From NCBI GenBank assembly GCA_934247875.1, contig CAKQJZ010000005.1, forward strand, positions 1-46,581: 46,581 nt of DNA. Reading direction: 5' to 3'. The position numbers and the translations under genes were made by a program. The DNA is from an uncultured Spirochaetales bacterium. Lineage in GTDB: Bacteria; Spirochaetota; Spirochaetia; Sphaerochaetales; Sphaerochaetaceae. Under the pieces are notes generated by a model. The model was given only the letters and a program-made list of their open reading frames with translations. It searched no databases and was not told the origin of the DNA. Below are positions 33,610-42,205 of the stretch, one piece after another. Each line of letters starts with the position of its first letter. Position 1 is the first letter of the stretch.

Positions 33610-34560
33610 TTAGAAATCTAGGAGTTCAACCTCAAAAATCAAAAATGAATTAGGAGGAATGATTCCAGGATAACCATACTCACCATATCCTAGCTCTGGT
33701 GGGATAATCAGAGTTCTCTTCTCTCCCTTCTTCATTGTTTGGAGTGCTTCGTTCCAACCCTCGATTACCTGACCAACTTTGAATGTAGCTGGTTCATGAC
33801 GAGCAAGAGAGCTATCGAAGATCTTACCATTTAGAAGAGTTCCCTGGTAATGGACAGTAACTTTCTGACCATACTTAGGAGATGCATCTCCAGAACCCTC
33901 TTTATTGATGATGTATCTTAGTCCAGAAGGAGTCTTGATAGCATCTGGATATCTATTCTCAATTTCCTTCTCTATCTTCTTTCTAGCTTCAAGAAGCTTC
34001 TCCATCTCTCTCTTTTCAACATTTTCAACGAGTGTTGCAAATGCTTCGCCAGAGCAATCGAAAGCCTTAGCATCTTCTCCGACTCTGATGATTTCAACCT
34101 TTTCGATCTTATCACCTTGCTTAATAGAGTTAACTACATCCTGACCTTCTACGACATGGCCGAATACTGTGTGCTTTCCATCAAGCCATGGAGTAGCTAC
34201 ATGTGTGATGAAGAACTGGCTGCCATTAGTGCCAGGGCCTGCATTAGCCATAGATAGAATACCAGGGCCTGTGTGCTTCAAACTCTCGTCAAACTCATCA
34301 GGAAATCTGTATCCAGGACCACCTGTTCCGTCACCCTTTGGACAGCCACCCTGAATCATGAAGTCATTGATGACTCTATGGAACTTAAGGCCATCATAGA
34401 AAGGAGTTCCCTTATGTGCTGTATTGAGTTCTCCTTCTGCAAGGCCAATGAAGTTGCATACTGTCATTGGACACTTCTTATATTCAAGAGAGAGCAAGAT
34501 ATCTCCTCTTGAAGTCTTAATCAATGCATAAATACCATCTTGTAGTTTTGATAAATCCAT
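33610..34560 (-). CDS. Dual-family immunophilin (cyclophilin-FKBP fusion)
   Basis: A 316-residue peptidyl-prolyl isomerase with two different catalytic domains. Residues about 8-165 form a cyclophilin with FHRVINDFMIQGGCP, GPGTNGSQFFIT and PWLDGKHTVFG. A charged helical linker follows (residues about 170-200). Residues about 207-316 form an FKBP with VTVHYQGTLLNGKIFDSS, QVIEGWNEALQTMKKGEK and LGYGEYGYPGIIPPNS. No signal peptide is seen, so it acts in the cytoplasm. Such fusions are rare and were described in Treponema and Flavobacterium among bacteria. It lies 14 nt after parB. AAGGA precedes the start at good spacing. Its likely role is protein folding; a link to chromosome segregation is not shown. 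Confidence 0.9.
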   Translation of the reverse strand: MDLSKLQDGIYALIKTSRGDILLSLEYKKCPMTVCNFIGLAEGELNTAHKGTPFYDGLKFHRVINDFMIQGGCPKGDGTGGPGYRFPDEFDESLKHTGPGILSMANAGPGTNGSQFFITHVATPWLDGKHTVFGHVVEGQDVVNSIKQGDKIEKVEIIRVGEDAKAFDCSGEAFATLVENVEKREMEKLLEARKKIEKEIENRYPDAIKTPSGLRYIINKEGSGDASPKYGQKVTVHYQGTLLNGKIFDSSLARHEPATFKVGQVIEGWNEALQTMKKGEKRTLIIPPELGYGEYGYPGIIPPNSFLIFEVELLDF

Positions 34561-34574
34561 TTTTAATTTCCTTT

Positions 34575-35495
34575 TTATTCTTCAAATAGAAGACCACCAT
34601 CGCTAAGCAGCTTATAGATCTTCTCTAAATCTCTTTGGCTTCTGTATCTTATCTGAAGCTTGCCACGCTTTAATGAGCCCTTTATCTCGCATCTGGAACC
34701 GAGTGCAGATATAAACTTCTCTTCAACTTCCTTAATCTCAGGATCCTTGCTTTCTTTCTTTTTCTTAGGCTCTAATTTATGGCCAAGATTATATGCTTCA
34801 GCAAGCTTCTCTGCATCTCTTACAGAGAGATTATCCTGGATAACCTTCTCTCTTAAGAGCTTAACATCTCCTGGATTCTTAAGTGCAAGCAGCGCTCTTG
34901 CATGCCCTGCTGTCATAGCACCTGAGATAAGATCATCTTTGATATTATCTGGGAGAGAGAGCAATCTAATGCTGTTTGCAACTGCGCTTCTGGATTTGCC
35001 AACTTTATCTGCAACCTGTTCTTGAGTCAGGTTGTATTTGTTGATCAATAGACCATAGCAAGTTGCTTCTTCAATTGGATTGAGATCTTCTCTCTGGATG
35101 TTCTCAATCAAAGATATCTCGACTCTATCGAGATCAGATAGCTTAACAAGCACAGCAGGTATCTTCTTCAGACCTGCCATCATAGCAGCTCTGTATCTAC
35201 GCTCTCCAGCAACTATAGAATAAACACCAGGTGCAATCTCTTCGACTGTAATAGGCTGTATGATTCCCTGTGCTTTAATTGATTCAGATAGCCCTTTCAA
35301 AGCCTCTTCATCGAATGATTTTCTAGGCTGGCTAGGATTAGCTCTGATTGCATCGATATCGAGAGATAGAACCTTTTGCTCATCCGAATGCTGAACTGTC
35401 TTTGAAATAACATTCTCTACCTGAACATCATAATCAAAACCACTGATCAGGGAACTCATTCCCTTTCCAAGCCCATGTTTTTTATCTGTTGACAC
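34575..35495 (-). CDS. parB: Chromosome partitioning protein ParB
   Basis: CTP-dependent DNA clamp that binds parS and spreads, 306 residues. The N-terminal CTPase domain has PSQPRKSFDEEALKGLSESI, IIQPITVEE and GERRYRAAMMAG; ENIQREDLNPIEEA follows. The helix-turn-helix is in LTQEQVADKVGKSRSAVANSIRLLSLP, and the C-terminal dimerisation domain ends with KLQIRYRSQRDLEKIYKLL. The start is GTG at 35495, with AAGGAGG 9-10 nt before it, and overlaps parA by 14 nt. Three near-consensus parS sites are in this window. Confidence 0.94.
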   Translation of the reverse strand: MSTDKKHGLGKGMSSLISGFDYDVQVENVISKTVQHSDEQKVLSLDIDAIRANPSQPRKSFDEEALKGLSESIKAQGIIQPITVEEIAPGVYSIVAGERRYRAAMMAGLKKIPAVLVKLSDLDRVEISLIENIQREDLNPIEEATCYGLLINKYNLTQEQVADKVGKSRSAVANSIRLLSLPDNIKDDLISGAMTAGHARALLALKNPGDVKLLREKVIQDNLSVRDAEKLAEAYNLGHKLEPKKKKESKDPEIKEVEEKFISALGSRCEIKGSLKRGKLQIRYRSQRDLEKIYKLLSDGGLLFEE

Positions 35496-36246
35496 GGCTT
35501 ACAACCTCCTTAGCTAGCTCCTTAAAGGCCTTAGATCCACTGTTGGAATTATCATAAAAGTTAATAGGTAAACCATGGGAAGGAGCCTCTGCTAAACGTA
35601 CAGTACGAGGAATAATCGTTTTAAATACAAGCTCTGGGAAGAACTCTGAAATATCCTCAACAACCTCCTGGTTTAGTTTTGCACGTTTAGTGTACATAGT
35701 GAAAACTATACCTAGAATCTCAATACTTGGATTCAATTTCTTCTTTACATTTGAAATTGTTCTCATAATGAGATTCAAACCTTCCATAGCAAGATACTCA
35801 CATTGTAGTGGAATGATTACATAATCACACCAAGCAAGTGCATTCATAGTCTCAAGACCTAAAGAAGGAGGACAATCGAGAAGGATGTAATCAAAATCTT
35901 CCTCAATAGAACTCAACGAATTAACAAGAAAATGTTCTCTGTCTTCTTGATCTACCAGCTCAACCCCCAATCCTGCCATATCCAAAGAACCTGGAATGAC
36001 ATAAAGATTATTAAATATCGTAGGCTGTATTGCAGCCTTAGCTTCAATCTGACCAGTAACAACCTGATAGATATTAGGTTTACGATTATCCCCACTAACC
36101 GCACCAGTTAGATTGCCTTGAGCATCGAAATCAATCAGAAGGACTCTGCTACCACTCTCAGATAGTGCAGAACCAAGATTAACTGCAGCAGTTGTCTTAC
36201 CAACGCCTCCCTTCTGATTATAGAAAATTATCTTGTGAGCCTTCAT
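35482..36246 (-). CDS. parA: Chromosome partitioning ATPase ParA (Soj)
   Basis: Deviant Walker ATPase that moves the origin region with ParB, 254 residues. The deviant Walker A motif is NQKGGVGKTTAAVNLG, with the signature Lys in QKGGVGKT. Walker A' is LLIDFDAQGNLT, and Walker B is YILLDCPPSLG. The DNA-binding basic residues of the C-terminal region (TIIPRTVRLAEAPSHG) are present. The ATG has no ribosome binding site and lies 7 nt after a TACTAT box. It overlaps parB by 14 nt. Confidence 0.95.
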   Translation of the reverse strand: MKAHKIIFYNQKGGVGKTTAAVNLGSALSESGSRVLLIDFDAQGNLTGAVSGDNRKPNIYQVVTGQIEAKAAIQPTIFNNLYVIPGSLDMAGLGVELVDQEDREHFLVNSLSSIEEDFDYILLDCPPSLGLETMNALAWCDYVIIPLQCEYLAMEGLNLIMRTISNVKKKLNPSIEILGIVFTMYTKRAKLNQEVVEDISEFFPELVFKTIIPRTVRLAEAPSHGLPINFYDNSNSGSKAFKELAKEVVSRVNR

Positions 36247-36253
36247 GGTTTTA

Positions 36254-36282
36254 ATAGTACGGTTTTTTTATTACCTTGTCAT
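36254..36282 (-). promoter_or_regulatory. Promoter of parAB, apparently leaderless
   Basis: On the minus strand ATGACA (36277-36282), 17-nt spacer, TACTAT (36254-36259), then 7 nt to the parA ATG. No Shine-Dalgarno sequence is found in between. Confidence 0.6.
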
Positions 36283-36310
36283 TAAAAGATTCTCTTTCTT
36301 TTCACGATAG

Positions 36311-36339
36311 TTGACCCGTGAAATAAGCTAGGGTATTCT
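36311..36339 (+). promoter_or_regulatory. Promoter of nfu
   Basis: TTGACC (36311-36316), 17-nt spacer, TATTCT (36334-36339). An AGGAG ribosome binding site lies between it and the ATG at 36361. Confidence 0.65.
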
Positions 36340-36360
36340 GTAAATAACAGGAGAAATAAA

Positions 36361-36594
36361 ATGGAAGCTAAAGTCATTGAAGCTATAAATGCAATTCGCC
36401 CAGCTCTTCAGAACGATGGTGGCGATATCGAATTCGTAAAACTAGATGGTAATAATGTACATGTTAAGCTAGTTGGAGCATGTGCAGGCTGCCCAATGAG
36501 CCAGCTCACACTAACAAACGGAGTACAGAGATATCTAAGAGAATCAATCTCTCAGGACCTCACAGTAATCAACGACGATCAGATCGAGATGTAA
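36361..36594 (+). CDS. NifU-like iron-sulfur scaffold protein (Nfu domain)
   Basis: A 77-residue protein made only of the NifU C-terminal domain. It has the N-terminal IRPALQNDGGDIEFV stretch and the CAGCPMSQ motif, with Cys41 and Cys44 that would hold a bridging 4Fe-4S cluster between two subunits. It passes clusters to target apoproteins in the cytoplasm. It is a single-gene unit with its own promoter and a terminator 21 nt after the stop. It is divergent from parA, only 114 nt apart. Confidence 0.92.
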   Translation: MEAKVIEAINAIRPALQNDGGDIEFVKLDGNNVHVKLVGACAGCPMSQLTLTNGVQRYLRESISQDLTVINDDQIEM

Positions 36595-36614
36595 TTTATT
36601 CAGTCTCTTAATAG

Positions 36615-36643
36615 CAGCTGGGCAGAGGTGTCCAGCTGTTTTT
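36615..36643 (+). terminator. Rho-independent terminator of nfu
   Basis: CAGCTGG/CCAGCTG stem (36615-36621, 36632-36638) with a 10-nt loop and TTTTT after it. Confidence 0.85.
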
Positions 36644-36658
36644 GTTTCACGTAAAACA
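36643..36658. promoter_or_regulatory. parS: parS site (near consensus)
   Basis: TGTTTCACGTAAAACA, one mismatch from the 16-bp consensus. It begins in the T-tail of the nfu terminator. Confidence 0.75.
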
Positions 36659-36687
36659 TTCTTATTCTTGTTCTTCTTTTTATTGAT

Positions 36688-36703
36688 TGTTTAACGTGAA
36701 ACA
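36688..36703. promoter_or_regulatory. parS: parS site (near consensus)
   Basis: TGTTTAACGTGAAACA, one mismatch from the consensus, 29 bp from the previous site. The pair probably forms one strong ParB loading zone. Confidence 0.78.
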
Positions 36704-37310
36704 ATCTCCAGAAATACCTACCTCATCATTTTGAATCCATTAATTACTCGTAATATTTGTTACTTAAAAATCAGCATCCATAATAATAACTTGAACCAAA
36801 TTCCCCATTAGAAAATATTTGTTTTTTCATCATAGCTGAAAATATGTATTTATTCTTGAATTGAGATTTTGCTTAGCAAGAAAAAGCAAAACGATAAAAG
36901 ATACCGTTTAACATGATATGTAATGTTTAATCATTTCTCTTTTGAAATCAATTAACTAAACTACTTATCTCAATCTTCTGACACTACAAAAAACATGAAA
37001 GAAGAAGTTAAATGTCTTTCTTTCTAATTCTGAAAAACAGGGCTAATCAATCAATAGACAGAGTTACTTTCATGTTTTTTTGATTCAAAAGTGAATTCAC
37101 TCCAAAAGAATCCAAAAACCTCAAATAAATGCGCCAAATGCAGGTTTTTAGCCTAAATTACTATTTAAAGAAACATATTCATTTGGGAGTTTTATATTAA
37201 AGTATCCTATTTTATAGAGTACTTTTTTAAGTGCTTTTTGCAGCAATATGTATATCTATTTTTGATTTAATCAATTATTGGGATTTTAGGTGTTTTGAGT
37301 GAAAAAGAAT
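36704..37310. other. Gene-free AT-rich region with dyad symmetries
   Basis: About 600 bp with no convincing coding frame and no tRNA or known RNA that I recognise. Dyads seen: TTTTGCTT/AAGCAAAA at 36867-36891 (perfect, 9-nt loop); AAAAAACATGAAAG at 36988-37001 matched by CTTTCATGTTTTTT at 37067-37080 (perfect 14-bp arms, 65 nt apart); and the 12-bp palindrome AGTGAATTCACT at 37090-37101. No match to the DnaA box TTATCCACA was found. It may be a segregation-related or structural region, or hold an unknown small RNA. Confidence 0.5.
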
Positions 37311-37332
37311 CCCCTCAGACAATGCCGAGGGG
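37311..37332 (-). terminator. Rho-independent terminator of gyrBA
   Basis: CCCCTC/GAGGGG stem with a 10-nt loop on the minus strand, followed by ATTCTTTTTC, 20 nt after the gyrA stop. Confidence 0.8.
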
Positions 37333-37352
37333 AAAAGTGGTTAGTGATATTA

Positions 37353-39944
37353 TCAGTTCTCGCTGTTTTCGTCTGGAGCTGTTGTTGTCTCTGGAGAAAC
37401 TTCAGTTACAGCGTCATCTTCTGCTGCTTCATCGCTCTCTTCAGACTCTTCGCTCTGATAGTCTGTGATTGTCATAGCGTTGATTCTATCATCTCTCTTT
37501 TTAAAGCGAGCTACGATTACGCCCTTAGCTGCTTTTCCAAGAAGATTGATATCTCTTACGTGTACTCTTAGATTCTGACCTTTGAGTGTAATGAAGATTA
37601 CATCATTATCATCATTAACAGATATAGCATTAACAAGGCCATCATCCTTTGTGAGAGTATAGATGTTCTGCCCCATAGTTCCTCTGCCATGAGGCATGAA
37701 GTCTGTGAATCTTACTTTCTTGCCTAGTCCTTTCTCTGTAATCATCAAGATGCTGTTCTCTTCTTCAACTCTGACAAGTCCTATAACTTCATCAGATCCG
37801 AGGAGCTTAATGCCTCTAACGCCATGAGTAGCTCTGCCCATAGTTCTGATTTCAGATACTGGAGTTCTTAGACCCTTACCATTTCTGGTAACGATCATCA
37901 CATCATCAGATTCAAGAACAAAGAGAGTCTGAACAAGAGTATCGCCTTCGTCTAAGACTATTGCTTTGACGCCACGTGTCTTAGCGTTGACGAAGTCCAT
38001 GAGCTTAACACGCTTTGCAACACCATACTTTGTTACCATCAATAGGTACTCATCTTCTTTGAACTCTGGGAATGAGATGATTGAAGTAACCTTCTCATCT
38101 TTCTCAATCTGCAAGAAGTTCTTGATATTAGCACCCTTAGTTGTCTTAGCACCCTCTGGAATCTCAAATGCTTTAGTGTAGTAAGCCTTTCCGAAGTTAG
38201 TAACAAAGAAGATTATATCGTGAGATGAGCATGTGAAGAGGTGATCTACAAAGTCGCCGTCTACAAGCTTAGCGCCGATAGTGCCCTTGCCGCCTCTGTT
38301 CTGAGCTTTATACTCCTCAGTTGACAGACGCTTAGCAAAGCCCTTACGTGAAATGCTGACAACGACATCTTCTTTCTTGATGAAATCTTCAGGACTTGCA
38401 TCATCAAGCTCACGCTCAACGATTTCAGTTCTTCTTTCATCACCGTAGATATCGCCAATCTTTCTGATTTCATTCTTAACAACTTCAAGCACGTGGCTTC
38501 TGTCTTCAAGAATGTACTTGTACTCAGCAATCTTCTTCTCGATATCTGCAAGCTCATTGAGGATCTTATCTGTTTCTAAGTGAGATAGACGGCCAAGCTT
38601 CATATCAATAATAGCGTCAGCCTGGACTTTAGTCAGATTGAAGCTCTTCTGAAGCTCTACAGATGCGATGTTATTGTCTTCGCTTTCCTTGATTATTCTG
38701 ATTACTTCATCGATATTCTCAAGACCTATCTTAAGACCAAGAAGGATATGTGCTCTTTCTTCAGCTTTCTTCAGATCGAATCTTGTTCTTCTTTCAATAA
38801 CATTCTCTCTATGGTCAATATATACCTGAAGCATATCTTTAAGATTGAATAGCTTAGGAGCACCATTTAAGAGGGCGAGGTTATATACATTGAAGTTAGA
38901 CTGAAGCGCTGTTCTATTGAAAAGCATATTGAGTACGATATTTGGTACTGCACCTTGCTTTAGATATACAGCAACTCTAAGACCTTTTCTTCCAGATAGG
39001 TCCTTAATCTGAGCAATGCCTGGAATAACTCCATCTTTTCTCAGGTCATCAATCTTCTTTACAAGCTCTGCTTTGTTGACTTGGTAAGGAAGCTCTGTGA
39101 AGTAGATTGCGTCATGGGATTTATTCATCTCATCACGTGAATGAGGATCTGCGTCTACAATCTCATAGCGAGAGCGTATTACAATCTTGCCTTTGCCTGT
39201 TGTGAAGGCATCCATAATGCCTTTCTTACCGCAAATAATACCAGCAGAAGGAAAGTCAGGACCCTTAACAATGTCCATTAACTCTGCAATTGTTATTTCT
39301 GGATTATCAATCAAGGCACATGTGGCCTCAACGACCTCTGAAAGGTTATGAGGTGCCATATTAGTTGCCATACCTACAGCAATACCTGAAGATCCGTTAC
39401 AGATCATGAATGGGAAAGCTGCTGGAAGCACTACTGGCTCTTTGAGAGACTCATCATAGTTAGACATGAAATCGACAGTATCTTTACCGATATCTGCCAT
39501 CATCTCTTCACCGATTTTGGCCATTCTAGCCTCGGTGTATCTCATTGCAGCTGGTGGGTCACCATCGATAGATCCGAAGTTACCTTGAGGGAATACTACT
39601 GGATAGCGCAGTGAGAAATCCTGAGCAAGTCTGACAAGAGCATCATAAACAGAAGCATCACCATGTGGGTGGTATTTACCTAAAACATCACCTACGATAC
39701 GTGCACACTTCTTATTAGATGTGTTATATCTGATGCCCATATCCCACATACTATATAGGATTCTTCTATGTACAGGCTTCAGACCATCTCTGGCATCAGG
39801 AAGAGCACGAGAGATGATTACTGACATAGCATAATCTATGTAGCTCTTCTTCATCTGATCAGCCAGATCATATTTGATTATTGTTCCAGGATGTGTAACT
39901 GGAACAGCTTCATTCTGATTTTCGTTGAAAGTTTCGTCGTCCAT
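37353..39944 (-). CDS. gyrA: DNA gyrase subunit A
   Basis: Breakage-reunion subunit of gyrase, 863 residues. The catalytic Tyr136 is in AAMRYTEAR. The quinolone region reads KYHPHGDASVYDAL; the residue equivalent to E. coli Ser83 is Ala97, which predicts reduced quinolone binding. The C-terminal DNA-wrapping domain has six beta-pinwheel blades with the GyrA-box region AQNRGGKGTIGAKL. A very acidic tail closes the protein (ESEESDEAAEDDAVTEV), longer than in many gyrases. The start is supported by AGGAG 5 nt upstream. It lies 8 nt after gyrB in one operon. Confidence 0.96.
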   Translation of the reverse strand: MDDETFNENQNEAVPVTHPGTIIKYDLADQMKKSYIDYAMSVIISRALPDARDGLKPVHRRILYSMWDMGIRYNTSNKKCARIVGDVLGKYHPHGDASVYDALVRLAQDFSLRYPVVFPQGNFGSIDGDPPAAMRYTEARMAKIGEEMMADIGKDTVDFMSNYDESLKEPVVLPAAFPFMICNGSSGIAVGMATNMAPHNLSEVVEATCALIDNPEITIAELMDIVKGPDFPSAGIICGKKGIMDAFTTGKGKIVIRSRYEIVDADPHSRDEMNKSHDAIYFTELPYQVNKAELVKKIDDLRKDGVIPGIAQIKDLSGRKGLRVAVYLKQGAVPNIVLNMLFNRTALQSNFNVYNLALLNGAPKLFNLKDMLQVYIDHRENVIERRTRFDLKKAEERAHILLGLKIGLENIDEVIRIIKESEDNNIASVELQKSFNLTKVQADAIIDMKLGRLSHLETDKILNELADIEKKIAEYKYILEDRSHVLEVVKNEIRKIGDIYGDERRTEIVERELDDASPEDFIKKEDVVVSISRKGFAKRLSTEEYKAQNRGGKGTIGAKLVDGDFVDHLFTCSSHDIIFFVTNFGKAYYTKAFEIPEGAKTTKGANIKNFLQIEKDEKVTSIISFPEFKEDEYLLMVTKYGVAKRVKLMDFVNAKTRGVKAIVLDEGDTLVQTLFVLESDDVMIVTRNGKGLRTPVSEIRTMGRATHGVRGIKLLGSDEVIGLVRVEEENSILMITEKGLGKKVRFTDFMPHGRGTMGQNIYTLTKDDGLVNAISVNDDNDVIFITLKGQNLRVHVRDINLLGKAAKGVIVARFKKRDDRINAMTITDYQSEESEESDEAAEDDAVTEVSPETTTAPDENSEN

Positions 39945-39952
39945 ATTAACTC

Positions 39953-42112
39953 CTAGATATCAAGGTTGCTAACATATGTAGCATTCTCTTCGATGAAAGC
40001 ACGTCTTGGCTCTACTTCTTCACCCATAAGCATTGAGAATACTCTATCTGCTTCTTCAGCGTCTCTTAAGTGAACTTGGCCAAGCATTCTGGTCTTTGGA
40101 TTCATTGTTGTCTCCCAAAGCTGCTCTGGGTTCATTTCACCAAGACCTTTATAGCGCTGTACTTCAACTTTAGCTGGGTCTTTAGTAAGCTCTACAGCTT
40201 CCTGGAATCTTTCAGCTCTCTCATCTTCTGTATAAGCATAGATAGGTTCTGTGATTCTAGGACCAGAGAACTTATATAGAGGAGGCATTGCAAAGTATAC
40301 ATAGCCAGCCTCGATAATAGGCCTCATATAGCGGTAGAAGAATGTAAGAAGAAGGGTTCTAATATGAGATCCATCGACATCGGCATCGGCCATAATGATG
40401 ATCTTATGGTAACGAACTTTCTCAATATCGAATGTTTTTTCAGCTCCTGCGCCCTTATTCTCGCTATCATCCTCATCATCCAAATCTGCACCCTGATTGT
40501 ATCTGGTAATGCCAGCACCAATAGTCTGGATAACAGGTTCAAGCTTATCATTATTGAGAACTTTAGCTTCTTGAGCTTTTTCAACGTTCAGCATCTTACC
40601 CCAAAGAGGAAGGATAGCCTGGAACTCACGATCTCTGCCTGACTTAGCAGATCCACCAGCTGAATCACCCTCGACGATGAATACCTCGCACTCAGCAGGG
40701 TCTTTCTTTGCGCAATCTGCAAGCTTACCTGGAAGTCCGCCACCATCGCTCTTCTTTCTGATGTTGTCTCTGGCTTTACGAGCAGCAACACGACCAAGAG
40801 CAGCGCTAGTTACTTTATCAAGGAGCTTATCGATATCTGCAGGGAACTCATCAAAGTAGTTAGTGAGATTCTCATAAACCAAAGAGTCAACAATGCCCTT
40901 AACATTTGAGTTACCAAGCTTCATCTTAGTCTGACCCTCAAACTGAGGATTAGGAATCTTAACAGAGACAATAGCAGTCAGACCTTCAGCAATATCAGAA
41001 GCTTCAAGTGACTCGCCATATTTCTTCATATACTTAACGCTCTTTTTGAGCTGATTGTTAAGAGTTCTTGAGAGTGCACTCTTGAAGCCAGAGTAGTGTG
41101 TACCACCTTCTCTTGTGTTGATGTTGTTTACGAAAGTGAGGACCTTCTCATCGTATTTATCGTTGTACTGGAGTGCAACTTCAACAGAGACATCATTCTT
41201 ATTGCTTTCAAATGCAATAGGGTTGAAAAGAACAGTCTTATATTCGTTAAGGTACTTAACAAAGCTTGAAAGACCACCTTCAGCATGGAAAGTCTCTTTC
41301 TTGATATTAGCCTCATCACGCTTATCTTCGATGATGATTGTTATTCCCTTATTGAGGAATGAAAGCTCTCTAAAGCGCTGAGAAAGTGTCTCATAGCTGA
41401 AAGAGTTTCTCTCCATTACACCAACAGAACCGATGTTCTCTTCTGTTACAGGAATATCACCGCTCTTCAGGTCCGGTGAGAAAGAGATGATAGTTCCAGT
41501 TCTATCTGTCTCACCGATTACTTCGATATCACCTTGAGGAACACCACGTTTGAAAGTCTCTCTGTAGATATATGGAGCTCTATGAACAGTGGCCTGAAGC
41601 CAGATTGAGAGCGCGTTTACACAAGAAACGCCAACTCCATGAAGACCACCTGAGACCTTATATGCGTTTTTATTGAATTTACCACCGGCATGTAGATGTG
41701 TAAGAGCAATTTCAAGTGCACTCTTATTGTCCTGCTCTGGCATTCTGTTGACAGGAATACCACGACCATTATCTTCGATAGTGCAGATTTCTCTGAACAT
41801 TCCAAGCTCTTCGATCCACTCACCGTTTTCAAGTGTTACTTTAATGCTATTGCAATACCCTGCCATAGCTTCATCGATAGAGTTATCTACTACCTCATAT
41901 ACAAGGTGATGTAGACCATCTATACCAGTTGAGCCGATATACATTCCAGGGCGCAATCTAACTGGTGCTAGACCTTCAAGAACAGTAACTGTATCGTAGC
42001 CTTCACTGGCTTTGATTTCAGCAGCATGTTCTTCTTTTGTACGGTTATCACTCTTTGACATGTCTTCATCAAAAACAGTCGGAGAATTGATAACAATTTC
42101 TTTCTCGTCCAT
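39953..42112 (-). CDS. gyrB: DNA gyrase subunit B
   Basis: ATPase subunit of gyrase, 719 residues. GHKL ATP site motifs are VYEVVDNSIDEAMAGYC (Glu/Asn), DNGRGIPV and KVSGGLHGVGVS. The Toprim domain has EGDSAGGSAKSGRDR and IIIMADADVDGSHI. The C-terminal end reads YKGLGEMNPEQLWETTM. The protein has an N-terminal extension of about 35 residues and an acidic insertion (LDDEDDSENKGAGAE) between the Toprim motifs, which explains its length above the usual 640. It reads away from dnaA, with a consensus-like promoter about 65 nt upstream. Confidence 0.96.
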   Translation of the reverse strand: MDEKEIVINSPTVFDEDMSKSDNRTKEEHAAEIKASEGYDTVTVLEGLAPVRLRPGMYIGSTGIDGLHHLVYEVVDNSIDEAMAGYCNSIKVTLENGEWIEELGMFREICTIEDNGRGIPVNRMPEQDNKSALEIALTHLHAGGKFNKNAYKVSGGLHGVGVSCVNALSIWLQATVHRAPYIYRETFKRGVPQGDIEVIGETDRTGTIISFSPDLKSGDIPVTEENIGSVGVMERNSFSYETLSQRFRELSFLNKGITIIIEDKRDEANIKKETFHAEGGLSSFVKYLNEYKTVLFNPIAFESNKNDVSVEVALQYNDKYDEKVLTFVNNINTREGGTHYSGFKSALSRTLNNQLKKSVKYMKKYGESLEASDIAEGLTAIVSVKIPNPQFEGQTKMKLGNSNVKGIVDSLVYENLTNYFDEFPADIDKLLDKVTSAALGRVAARKARDNIRKKSDGGGLPGKLADCAKKDPAECEVFIVEGDSAGGSAKSGRDREFQAILPLWGKMLNVEKAQEAKVLNNDKLEPVIQTIGAGITRYNQGADLDDEDDSENKGAGAEKTFDIEKVRYHKIIIMADADVDGSHIRTLLLTFFYRYMRPIIEAGYVYFAMPPLYKFSGPRITEPIYAYTEDERAERFQEAVELTKDPAKVEVQRYKGLGEMNPEQLWETTMNPKTRMLGQVHLRDAEEADRVFSMLMGEEVEPRRAFIEENATYVSNLDI

Positions 42113-42176
42113 ACCTTACCTTTAATTTTTGGATTTACCGCCGTCCCCCTAAATCCTCATAGGACAGCATGTATTT

Positions 42177-42205
42177 ATTATAGCTTTTTTTGTCTATTAG
42201 TGCAA
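42177..42205 (-). promoter_or_regulatory. Promoter of gyrBA
   Basis: On the minus strand TTGCAC (42200-42205), 17-nt spacer, TATAAT (42177-42182). The leader would be about 58 nt and ends with an AAGG-type ribosome binding site. Confidence 0.75.

Noticed and set aside
36867..36891. Perfect 8-bp hairpin as a terminator
   Set aside because: No T-run follows on either strand and no gene ends nearby, so I kept it only as an unexplained dyad.
37299..37571. Hydrophobic Cys-rich 90-codon frame on + at the gyrA end
   Set aside because: It begins in the gyrA terminator region and is antisense to the conserved gyrA 3' end; the composition reflects the reversed acidic tail.
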